DNA from: Bog-473 sp963738135
GTDB taxonomy: Bacteria; Actinomycetota; Acidimicrobiia; Acidimicrobiales; RAAP-2
NCBI GenBank assembly: GCA_963738135.1
Contig: CAVTVK010000008.1
Span: 9,123-73,122 of the forward strand
DNA length: 64,000 bases
Direction: 5' to 3'
A program made the position numbers and the translations under genes. A model generated the notes under the pieces. That model was given only the letters and a program-made list of their open reading frames with translations, had not been told where the DNA came from and searched no databases. This document shows positions 45,460-53,588 of the stretch, in pieces (within the stretch, counting starts at the first letter, position 1; each line of letters begins with the position of its first letter).

Positions 45460-46216
45460 TCAGCCGACCCTGGCCTCCAGGCCACGCAGGTCGCCCTCCT
45501 CGTCGGTCCAGGTCTGCGCCTCGACGTATCCGAGCTGCTCGAGAGCGGGTCCGAGCAGCTCGGCCTGGTCCCCGCCCACTTCCAGCAGCAGCGTCCCTCC
45601 CCGGCGCAGAAAGCCGGGTGCGGCCCTGACGACCCGCCGCAGGATATCGGTGCCGTCCGGCCCGCCGTCGTAGTGCGAGGCGTCCTCGAAGCCGAGGGTG
45701 TCGCGGGGGAGCAGCTCCAGCGCCGTGGTGGGGACGTAGGGCACCACCGCCACGACGACATCGGTCGCCCCCCGAAAAGACCCCGGCACGCCTTCGAAGA
45801 GGTCACCCTGAAACGCCTCCACGCCGTTGGCGCGGGCGCAGGCGACGGCGCGCGGATCGCAGTCCGTCGCGACGACCCGTGCCAGTGGCCGGGCCGCCTG
45901 CAGATGCGACGGCCACGGCACCCGTGCCCGTGCAGAGGTCGATCGCCGCCCCGTCCTCGGGGAGACGGGCGCCGGCACGCCGGGCCAGCTCCAGGCTCTG
46001 CCAGCGGGGCACGTAGACCTCGGGGTGGACGAGAACCGTCAGGTCGCCGAAGGCGGAGCGACCGGTGACCCACGCCAGAGGCTCGCCCTCGACGCGTCGG
46101 GCGGCAAGGGCGGACAGCAGGGAGAGGTCCCCACCCGCACGCGCCGCGAGCTCACGGGCCTCGTCCTCGGCCGCCACGCATCCCGCTCGGGACAGCCGTG
46201 CTGCCAGCTCCAGCAC
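45460..46216 (-). CDS. PrmC-related N5-glutamine methyltransferase (frameshifted, altered NPPY)
   Basis: About 250 residues from GTG 46216, in two frames joined near 45900-45912 (GTGAVAVAS to HLQAARPLARVVATDCD). It matches the PrmC-related group (TIGR03704-like): GCVAAEDEARELAARAGG, RRVEGEPLAWVTGRSAFGDLTVLVHPEVYVPRWQSL, IDLCTGTGAVAVA. In this group the target-glutamine motif is N-[AP]-P-Y-V-P-T; here it reads VVPYVPT, so the Asn is replaced by Val. That residue is thought to bind the glutamine amide, so activity is in doubt unless the base call is wrong. It follows the MFS gene with 20 bases between. Confidence 0.8.
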
Positions 46217-46236
46217 GACGGCGTCGGGTGTCGCGC

Positions 46237-47796
46237 TCAGTCGAGCACCGCGCCCGCGACAGGCGCCTCGGCCTCGCCATCCGTGCCGTCGCCAGCGCCT
46301 TCGTCCGCATGACTCGGGACGGCAGCGGCAGCGTGGTTGGGCAGGAACAGCGTCGGAATGAACGCGATCAGGATGGTCGCCACCGCCCACCAGAACGTGT
46401 GGGCGAACGCCGTCGCCACGGGGTCGGCCACCTGTGGCGGCAAGGTGCCCGTGGAGGAGATGACGCCGGTGCTGCCGCCGGCCTTGGCCGCGGCCGGCCC
46501 GAGCTGGGCCACGATCTGTCGTTCGAGCACGACGGCGAAGAGCGCCGTGGCCACCGAGCCGCCGATCTGGCGCACGATGTTCATCGTCGTGCTGGCCTTG
46601 GGGATCTCGGCGTGGCTCAGGTTGAAGTAGGCCGCCGCGGTCACCGGCATCATGGTCAGCCCGAGCCCGATGCCGCGCACGAAGAGCGTCACCGCGAGAA
46701 CCACCTCGCTGGTCGACGTGGTCACGAAGGCGAACGGGATGGTGGCCGCCGCCATGACGAGGATGCCGACCGGCACGATGCGACGCGGCCCGACCCGGTC
46801 CGTCATGCTGCCCGCCCAACGCATGATGCACGCGGCGCCGATGCCCTGCGGCGCCATCAGGAGACCCGCCACCCAGGCCTCCTGGCCGCGGGCGATCTGG
46901 TAGTAGAGCGGGAGCAGGAACATGGAGCCGAACAGGGTGGCCCCGAGCACGAAGATGCAGATGTTGGCGATGCTGAAATTGCGGTCCTTGAAGAGGTGCA
47001 GCTCGAGCAACGGGTTCTTGATGTGCAGCGCGTGGAAGACGAACCCGACCATCAGCACGACACCGAGGACGAAGCTGATGACGACCGACATGCTGGTGAA
47101 GCTGCCCGTCGTGCCCACCTCGGCGAGGGCGTAGACGAGGGCGGCCAACCCGGGGGAGAGCAGGCAGAATCCGAGCGTGTCGAACGACGTCGGGAAGCGC
47201 TCGTCGGTGTCCCACTGCGGCAGCCAGCGGCTGGACAGGAGCAGCGTCACGATGCCGATGGGAACGTTGATGTAGAAGATCCAACGCCAGCTGGTGTTCG
47301 ACACGATGAGGCCGCCGATCACCGGGCCGAGGATGGGCCCGAGGACCAGGGGCACGCCGATGATGCTCATGACGCGGCCCATGCGCTGCGGGCCGGCGGC
47401 TCGGGCCAGGATCGACTGGCCGACCGGCAGCAGCATGCCGCCGCCGATGCCCTGCACGACGCGGAACGCGATCAACGAATTGGCCGACCAGGCGACCCCG
47501 CACAGGCACGAGCCCACGATGAAGAGGGTGAGCGAGGTCATCCAGACCAACTTGGCCCCGAAGCGGTCCACCGCCCATCCGGTGACGGGGATCACCGTGG
47601 CCAGCGCCAGCAGGTACCCCGTCGAGACCCACTGAATGGTGGTGACCGAGACGTGGAAGTCCCGGCCCAGTGTGGCCAGGGCGACCGCCACGATGGTGGT
47701 GTCGAGGATCGACATGATCGATCCGAGGACGACCACGGTCGACGTGCGGCGGACTTCGGGCGTCAGGCTGAACGCGGTGGCTTGGGTGGAGGCCAT
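46237..47796 (-). CDS. MFS drug exporter of the DHA2 (EmrB/QacA) family, 14 helices
   Basis: A 519-residue transporter with about 14 hydrophobic segments and typical DHA2 signatures: SILDTTIVAVALATLGRDF (motif D1), VTGWAVDRFGAKLVWMTSL (motif A), and VGPILGPVIGGLI (motif C). It would export toxic hydrophobic compounds with protons. It is divergent from a MarR regulator with only 23 bases between the two start codons, so the regulator very probably represses it; the PrmC-related gene lies just downstream and may be co-transcribed. Confidence 0.9.
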   Translation of the reverse strand: MASTQATAFSLTPEVRRTSTVVVLGSIMSILDTTIVAVALATLGRDFHVSVTTIQWVSTGYLLALATVIPVTGWAVDRFGAKLVWMTSLTLFIVGSCLCGVAWSANSLIAFRVVQGIGGGMLLPVGQSILARAAGPQRMGRVMSIIGVPLVLGPILGPVIGGLIVSNTSWRWIFYINVPIGIVTLLLSSRWLPQWDTDERFPTSFDTLGFCLLSPGLAALVYALAEVGTTGSFTSMSVVISFVLGVVLMVGFVFHALHIKNPLLELHLFKDRNFSIANICIFVLGATLFGSMFLLPLYYQIARGQEAWVAGLLMAPQGIGAACIMRWAGSMTDRVGPRRIVPVGILVMAAATIPFAFVTTSTSEVVLAVTLFVRGIGLGLTMMPVTAAAYFNLSHAEIPKASTTMNIVRQIGGSVATALFAVVLERQIVAQLGPAAAKAGGSTGVISSTGTLPPQVADPVATAFAHTFWWAVATILIAFIPTLFLPNHAAAAVPSHADEGAGDGTDGEAEAPVAGAVLD

Positions 47797-47819
47797 GGGG
47801 ATTAGTTCATAATAGTCAA
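47797..47819. promoter_or_regulatory. 23-bp divergent promoter/operator of the MarR-MFS pair
   Basis: AT-rich in a GC-rich neighbourhood. CATAAT (47808-47813) six bases before ATG 47820 suits a leaderless MarR transcript; on the other strand TATTAT (47814-47809) lies 12 bases before the MFS start. The two -10 boxes overlap, so one bound repressor would shut both. Confidence 0.5.
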
Positions 47820-48332
47820 ATGTATGGTGTTGTCAAAGAGTTTCGCCGGTGGGACAATCGGTCCATGGGAGTCGCCGAGGATGCCTTCGAGCGCTTGCGT
47901 CGGGTCGCCTTCGAGGGCGAACACGTCGAGCGGATGGCCGGGCTGGGCGTCCGCCTGAAGCTGTCACCCGGGGTCATCAAGACCCTGGTTCGCCTGGCCA
48001 AGCACGACGGTGTCTCCATGGGCGACATGGCCCGGGGCATCGGCTGTGATCCGTCGTACATCACTGCTCTGGTCGACGACCTCGACGCCAGGGGGCTGGC
48101 CCGCCGGGAGCCCGCACCCGACGACCGCCGGGTGAAGATCATCGTGCTGACCGACGCCGGCCGCGCCGTCGCCGACGACATCGACCGCGTGCTCTCTGTG
48201 CCCCCGTCGGCCTTCTCGGCTCTGTCGCAGTCGGAGCTCCGCCAACTGCGCGACCTCCTCGACAAAGTCGTCGAGGCCGAGGAGGAGGGTGGCCGCGTCC
48301 AGCGCGCCCACGAGGCGACGGCGGCCTCCTGA
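47820..48332 (+). CDS. MarR-family regulator, divergent from the drug exporter
   Basis: 170 residues from ATG 47820, or 155 from ATG 47865; the first is preferred because a -10 box lies six bases before it. The winged helix is GVRLKLSPGVIKTLVRLAKHDGVSMGDMARGIGCDPSYITALVDDLDARGLARREPAPDDRRVKIIVLTDAGR; the C-terminal helix carries an acidic dimerisation region. It likely represses itself and the MFS exporter and is released by the exported compound. Ligand unknown. Confidence 0.88.
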   Translation: MYGVVKEFRRWDNRSMGVAEDAFERLRRVAFEGEHVERMAGLGVRLKLSPGVIKTLVRLAKHDGVSMGDMARGIGCDPSYITALVDDLDARGLARREPAPDDRRVKIIVLTDAGRAVADDIDRVLSVPPSAFSALSQSELRQLRDLLDKVVEAEEEGGRVQRAHEATAAS

Positions 48333-48437
48333 CGGTGCCGCCGGGCTACGGCACCGAGGCCCGGTAGCGTCGCCCCTCGTGGTGGTATCGAGCGTTGCCG
48401 GTTTGACGTCGGACGTCCCGGGGAACATCGGTGGGCG

Positions 48438-49412
48438 ATGCCGGCCATAAGCGTGGAGCACCTGGCCAAGTCCTACGGGGACACGGTGGCGGTGCGCGAC
48501 GTCAGTTTCGACGTCGAGCAGGGGGAGGTCTTCGCGCTCCTCGGGCCGAACGGCGCCGGCAAGACCACGACCGTCGAGATCCTCGAGGGGTTCCGCACGC
48601 GCAGCAGCGGGCGCGTGCAGACGCTGGGTGTCGACCCGGCGGACCGCAGGACGCAGCGGTGGTTGCGCACGCGCATCGGCGTGGTGCTCCAGGAGCTCGC
48701 CGTCGAGCCGTACTATTCGGTGCGGCAGGTGCTGAGTCGCAACGCCGGCTACTACCCCGACCCGCGTCCGGTGGACGAGGTGATCGAGCTGATCGGGCTG
48801 ACCGAAAAGCGCGACGACCGCGTCAAGCGGCTCTCCGGTGGCCAGCAGCGCCGACTCGACGTCGGCCTGGGGATCATCGGCAACCCGGACCTCCTGTTCC
48901 TCGACGAGCCCACCACCGGCCTCGACCCGTCCGGGCGACGGGACACCTGGGACCTCATCCGCCGCCTGGCGGCAGCCGGAACCACCGTCCTGCTCACGAC
49001 CCACTACATGGACGAGGTGGAGGCCCTGGCCGATCGCGTGGCGGTCCTGTTCGGGCAGGAGGTCGTGGCGAGCGGCACCCCCTCCTCCATCGGCGGCCGC
49101 GACTTCGGCGCGGTGACCATTCGCTTCCGCCTGCCCGAGGGCGTGACCGTGCGAGACCTTCCATTGCCGGCCCAGCCGTCGGCGGACGGCCACGTCGAGA
49201 TCCACACTGAAGACGAGCTGCAGGTCCTGCACGACCTGACGGGCTGGGCGCTGGCGGGAGGGCATGCGTTGCCCGGGCTGTCGGTGTTGCGGGTCTCCCT
49301 CGAGGACATCTACCTGGGCCTCACGCAAGGGCCGGGGGACGAACAGGGTCGCGAGCCGAACCCCGAGCCCATCCACGAGCAGAGCGCTCCCGAGCGGCAG
49401 GCGGCTCCATGA
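48438..49412 (+). CDS. ABC transporter ATPase (DrrA-like, ABC-2 exporter)
   Basis: A 324-residue ATPase with all motifs: Walker A GPNGAGKTTT, Q-loop VVLQE, signature LSGGQQRR, Walker B LLFLDEPTTGLD and the switch His (TTHYMDE). The C-terminal 100 residues form the extension typical of multidrug-type ABC-2 ATPases. Its TGA overlaps the ATG of the permease gene (ATGA). It powers export of an unknown substrate. Confidence 0.93.
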   Translation: MPAISVEHLAKSYGDTVAVRDVSFDVEQGEVFALLGPNGAGKTTTVEILEGFRTRSSGRVQTLGVDPADRRTQRWLRTRIGVVLQELAVEPYYSVRQVLSRNAGYYPDPRPVDEVIELIGLTEKRDDRVKRLSGGQQRRLDVGLGIIGNPDLLFLDEPTTGLDPSGRRDTWDLIRRLAAAGTTVLLTTHYMDEVEALADRVAVLFGQEVVASGTPSSIGGRDFGAVTIRFRLPEGVTVRDLPLPAQPSADGHVEIHTEDELQVLHDLTGWALAGGHALPGLSVLRVSLEDIYLGLTQGPGDEQGREPNPEPIHEQSAPERQAAP

Positions 49413-50221
49413 GGGTCGCACCAACCGACACCGAGATCCCGGTCAAGGGATCGTTCCGGGGCATCAGCGACCTGCCCCTGATCGCCCGCCAGGTGCGTTT
49501 CGAACAGCTGTCCTTCTGGCTCAACCCGATCGGCGCGGTCTTGACCATCGGCTTCTCGGTGGTCTTCGTCGTCATCTTCCTGTCCACGTCGAAGAACTCG
49601 ACGGTGAATTTCCTGCACTTCAACCTCGGCCAGTACTACGTACCCGCCTTCGCGGCGTACGGCATCATGGCGGCCTGTTTCAACGTCTTGGCCATCAGCA
49701 TGGTGAACCGGCGCGAAATGGGGCTGCTGAAGCGCCTGCGGCTCAGCCCCCTTCCGACTTGGATGCTGCTGGCCGCCATCTTCGTCAACTGGATGATCAT
49801 CGCCCTCATTCAGGTCGTCCTGCTCTTGTTGGTCGGGCATTTCGGCTACTCCATCCACGGGCCCGACGACGTCCCGGCCTTTCTCGCCGTCCTCGCCGTC
49901 GGCCTGCTGAGCTTCACCGCCATGGGCGTAGGCGTCAGCACCCTGGTGCCGAACGCCGACGCCGCCGGCCCGGTCGTGAGCCTGGTCTTCTTCATTTTGG
50001 TGGCGCTGTCCGGTCTCTACTTCCCCGTCAAGCCTGGATCGGGTCTCGCCACGTTCACCGGGATCTTCCCGATCCGCCGCCTCATCTTGTCGATGGTGGA
50101 TTCGTTCAACGGCTTCCCCGGCATGTCCGTCTGGACCAACCTGTTGGTCATCGCCGCATGGGGGGCGGCCGGCGTCTTCGTCAGCCTCCGCCGCTGGGAC
50201 TGGTCGCCCAAACGGGGCTGA
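49409..50221 (+). CDS. ABC-2-type exporter permease (DrrB-like)
   Basis: A 270-residue membrane protein with six helices, starting within the stop of the ATPase gene. It has the ABC-2 pattern: a first helix at LNPIGAVLTIGFSVVFVVIF, a long cytoplasmic loop (MVNRREMGLLKRLRLSPLPTWM) that contacts the ATPase, and later helices with ISMVN and the loop SGLYFPVKPGSGLATF. Forms the transmembrane half of a two-gene exporter. Confidence 0.9.
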   Translation: MRVAPTDTEIPVKGSFRGISDLPLIARQVRFEQLSFWLNPIGAVLTIGFSVVFVVIFLSTSKNSTVNFLHFNLGQYYVPAFAAYGIMAACFNVLAISMVNRREMGLLKRLRLSPLPTWMLLAAIFVNWMIIALIQVVLLLLVGHFGYSIHGPDDVPAFLAVLAVGLLSFTAMGVGVSTLVPNADAAGPVVSLVFFILVALSGLYFPVKPGSGLATFTGIFPIRRLILSMVDSFNGFPGMSVWTNLLVIAAWGAAGVFVSLRRWDWSPKRG

Positions 50222-50283
50222 GCGTTCACCGCGCCACCCGCCTCGGTGGGCGCTGTGGCCCCGCCGTGGGCTAGAAGAGGGCG

Positions 50284-51864
50284 GTGAGCCCCGACGACAG
50301 CCGTCCGACCCATTTCCGTCCCGCCACCTACGCCACCAGCGACGGTGCGCGGCCTGCCGTCATCACCGCCTCCGGTCAGGTCGTCACCTTCGCCCAGCTC
50401 GAAGAGCGCTCGAGCCGCCTGGCGCAAGCCCTCTTCGCCCACGGGCTGCGTCCCGGCGACCATGTAGCAGTGGTCCTGCCCAACGACGACCGCACGCACG
50501 AGGTGGCGTTCGCGATGCAGCGGTCCGGCCTCTACTACACGATGGTCAACACGCACCTGGCCGCCGACGAAGCGGCGTACATCGTCGTGGATTGCGGTGC
50601 CCGCACGCTCATCACGTCGGAAGCGCTTGCACCCCTGGCGGCCGAGCTGGTCGAGCGCACGCCCGAGGTGGAGCTGCGGCTCATGATCGGTGCCACGCCG
50701 GCGGAGGGCCACACGTCCTACGACGAGTTCGTGGCCGGGTCCCCGTCCGAGCCCCTGACCGATGAGGTCGAGGGCTCCGCCATGCTGTACTCGTCGGGCA
50801 CCACGGGTCATCCCAAGGGGATCCGGCGCCCACTGAGCGGCCTACCCTTCGGCTCCGACGTCGTGCTCTCGGGCATGCTCGGCGGCATCATGGGCTTCAG
50901 CCCGGGTGACGTGTACCTCAGCCCGGCGCCGCTGTACCACTCGGCGCCGCTGGTGTGGTCCATGACGGCCCAGCGCATGGGCGGCTCCGTCGTGGTCATG
51001 GAGCACTTCGACCCGGAGCGGTGCCTGGCGCTCATAGAGGAGTACGAGGTGACGCACGCGCAGTTCGTGCCGACGATGTTCGTGCGCATGCTCAAGCTGC
51101 CCGACGAGGTGCGGACCAAGTACGACCTGTCCTCGCTGCGGTCGGTGGTGCATGCGGCGGCACCTTGCGCGCCCGAGGTCAAGCGGCGGATGATCGACTG
51201 GTGGGGGCCGGTGATCCACGAGTACTACTCGGGCACCGAAGGTTTGGGCATGACCTGGATCACCGCCGCCGAGGCCCTGACGCACCCGGGCTCGGTGGGC
51301 AAGGCCATCTGGGGCGAGGTGCACATCTGTGGTGACGACGGAGAAGAAGTCCCGGTAGGTGAGGACGGCGTCGTGTACTTCGGCGGCCGCACCGGCGCCG
51401 CCACGTTCGAGTACAACCACGATCCCGAGAAGACGCGCCAGACCTTCAACGACAAGGGCTGGTCCACCCTGTGGGACGTCGGGCACCTCGACGACGACGG
51501 CTATCTGTTCCTGACGGATCGCAAGCTGTTCATGATCGTGTCGGGTGGCGTCAACATCTACCCGCAGGAGATCGAGGACGTCCTCGTCCTCCACCCCGCA
51601 GTCGCGGACGTTGCCGTGTTCGGCATCCCGGACCCTGAAATGGGCGAGGAGGTCAAGGCCGTCGTGCAACCCGCGCCCGGCATCACGCCGGGGCCGGAGC
51701 TCGAGGCGGAGATCATCGCTTTCTGCCGGGCGAACCTCTCGCACTACAAGTGCCCGCGGACGGTCGACTTCACTGACCTGTTGCCCCGGGGGGAGAACGG
51801 GAAGCTCTACAAGAAGGCCCTGCGCGAGGCCTACTGGGCCAGCTCGACGCCCACCGCCATCTGA
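50284..51864 (+). CDS. Acyl-CoA synthetase (AMP-dependent ligase, FadD4-like)
   Basis: A 526-residue adenylate-forming enzyme. P-loop-like motif YSSGTTGHPKGIRRPL, the Y/EYYSGTEGLGMT segment (A5), GWSTLWDVGHLDDDGYLFLTDRKLFMIVSGGVNIYP (A7-A8) and the C-terminal Lys in PRGENGKLYKKALR (A10) are all present. It should activate a fatty or aromatic carboxylic acid to its CoA thioester with ATP. It resembles mycobacterial FadD4-type ligases, but the acid is not clear. GTG 50284 follows GAAGAGG. Its 3' end overlaps that of the converging MFS gene by 34 bases. Confidence 0.88.
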   Translation: MSPDDSRPTHFRPATYATSDGARPAVITASGQVVTFAQLEERSSRLAQALFAHGLRPGDHVAVVLPNDDRTHEVAFAMQRSGLYYTMVNTHLAADEAAYIVVDCGARTLITSEALAPLAAELVERTPEVELRLMIGATPAEGHTSYDEFVAGSPSEPLTDEVEGSAMLYSSGTTGHPKGIRRPLSGLPFGSDVVLSGMLGGIMGFSPGDVYLSPAPLYHSAPLVWSMTAQRMGGSVVVMEHFDPERCLALIEEYEVTHAQFVPTMFVRMLKLPDEVRTKYDLSSLRSVVHAAAPCAPEVKRRMIDWWGPVIHEYYSGTEGLGMTWITAAEALTHPGSVGKAIWGEVHICGDDGEEVPVGEDGVVYFGGRTGAATFEYNHDPEKTRQTFNDKGWSTLWDVGHLDDDGYLFLTDRKLFMIVSGGVNIYPQEIEDVLVLHPAVADVAVFGIPDPEMGEEVKAVVQPAPGITPGPELEAEIIAFCRANLSHYKCPRTVDFTDLLPRGENGKLYKKALREAYWASSTPTAI

Positions 51865-53174
51865 ACCTCCGGCGGTGTCCGCACGTCGGCGTACCAGGCC
51901 AGGCCCAGGGCGACGGCGGCGCCGAAGAGCAGCACGTTGGTGATGCCGACGGCTTCGACGACCGGCCCGATGAGCAGGTTGCCCACGCCGACCGTCCCGC
52001 CGAAGCCCATCATCCACAAGGCCATGACACGGCCGCGCACGTTCTCGTGCACCCGGGCCTGCAGCGTCGTGTTCAGCGCGGTGATGAAGGCGAAGTAGAA
52101 GGCGCCCGTGATGGCGACGAGCACGTCGGCCGGCACCGGGTTGCGCTGCAGGGCGAAGGCGCAGAGCGCCAGCGAGTAGCCCACCAGGCAGACGCGCACG
52201 AGCAGGGGCTTTGACGTGCGGGCGAAGACCGTCCCGATGGAGATGGCGCCGACGAGGGCGCCCGTGCCGAAGGACGCGTAGAGGATGCCGTACTGGGCGG
52301 ACTTCGAGAGATCGATCCCGAGGTTGTGGGCGGCCACCACGGGCATCTGACCGATGAAGGCCAGTGCCAGCAACGAGAACACGAACACGGTGACCAAGCA
52401 GCGGCCCACCACCCGATCGTGGCGGGCCACCGTGATGCCGGCCGTCAGCTGCCGCCACCGGCTGGCCCCCGTGGGAACCTGCCGCACGGCGGGAAGCGTC
52501 ACCATCATGAGCGCCGCCACGACGAAGAGGTAGGTGGCGGCGTTCCCGGCGAAGATCCAGGCCGGACCGACCAGCGAGTACAGGAGGCCACCGATGACGG
52601 GTCCGATGACCCGGGAGGCGTTCATCTGGGCCGAGTTCAACGAGATGGCGCCCGGCAGGTCCTCTTTGCCCACCAGCCCCGGCAGGACGGCCGAGTAGGC
52701 CGGGCCGAACATCGCACTGCCGGCCCCCACCCCGAGCACCATGATCACGAGCAGGACCTTCGAAGGATGGGGGGACGCCGCCACGAGGGCCACCCCGATG
52801 GAGAACACCAGCTGTTCCACCGACAGGATGATCAGGAAGCGCTTGCGGTCGATCTTGTCCGCCAGCAGGCCACCCACCATGGGCAGGACCAGGGTGGGTC
52901 CCAGCTGGGCGAAGATGATGACGCCCACGAACGTGGCGGAGTGCGTGAGGTCGTAGGCGTAGGCGCCGAGGACGACGTTCTGCATCCAGGTGCCGATGTT
53001 CGAGGCGAAGGCCCCCAGGAACACGATGCGGAAAGTTCGGTGCGACAGGGCCGCCCGTGCGGTCCCCCTGTGCGCCGGGACGGGGGTGTCGCCGTCGACG
53101 ACGGCGTCCTCGATCTCCTCAATGGAGATGGAGCCCTCGTCGTGCTCGAGACGGTCGTCGGACGGGGGCGGCAC
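51831..53174 (-). CDS. MFS transporter of the MFS_3 (EntS/macrolide-efflux) type
   Basis: A 447-residue MFS protein with about 12 helices. Characteristic: FRIVFLGAFASNIGTWMQNVVLGAYAYDLTHSATFVGVIIFAQLGPTLVLPMVGGLLADKIDRKRFLI and GSAMFGPAYSAVLPGLVGKEDLPGAISLNSAQMNASRVIGPVIGG. This subfamily exports siderophores or macrolides; the substrate is unknown. It begins with an acidic cytoplasmic tail of about 40 residues. Tail-to-tail overlap with the ligase gene. Confidence 0.88.
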   Translation of the reverse strand: MPPPSDDRLEHDEGSISIEEIEDAVVDGDTPVPAHRGTARAALSHRTFRIVFLGAFASNIGTWMQNVVLGAYAYDLTHSATFVGVIIFAQLGPTLVLPMVGGLLADKIDRKRFLIILSVEQLVFSIGVALVAASPHPSKVLLVIMVLGVGAGSAMFGPAYSAVLPGLVGKEDLPGAISLNSAQMNASRVIGPVIGGLLYSLVGPAWIFAGNAATYLFVVAALMMVTLPAVRQVPTGASRWRQLTAGITVARHDRVVGRCLVTVFVFSLLALAFIGQMPVVAAHNLGIDLSKSAQYGILYASFGTGALVGAISIGTVFARTSKPLLVRVCLVGYSLALCAFALQRNPVPADVLVAITGAFYFAFITALNTTLQARVHENVRGRVMALWMMGFGGTVGVGNLLIGPVVEAVGITNVLLFGAAVALGLAWYADVRTPPEVQMAVGVELAQ

Positions 53175-53588
53175 CGGCCCATCGTACGAGAGGCCCTGAG
53201 GCCCACGACTTGGTCAGGGGCCGGCCGGCGAAGAGCGGGCCTGGCTGCGGGGCACGTCGAACGAGGCGGGGGAGCGCCAGACTCCGTGAGAACGCATCCC
53301 TCACCAGGGGATTCGTCGGCTTCAGGTCGCTTTGAGGTCGACAGCATCTTCGGATGACGCCGCAGCCCGCGGCGCCACCGGACCCACAGGTCGTCGAGCT
53401 CGGCACCGAGATCTTCGTTGGACGGCCCAACCGTGTCGTCGGCCACGAGCGCTGAAGTCGGCGACACGGTTCTCTGGGCCGTCGCCCGGGAAGGTCCGGC
53501 TGCGGGAGGTGCGGTTTCCCCGGGCATCGGCGAGAGAACGGTCGCGCCGTAGGCAAGAGCGCGGAAAGACATCCGCTTCGGGGTCCCG
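53175..53588. other. 0.4 kb without a gene between MFS and GH3 genes
   Basis: No frame here shows family features. The sequence has many short inverted GC-rich repeats but no clear terminator or promoter. Confidence 0.4.
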
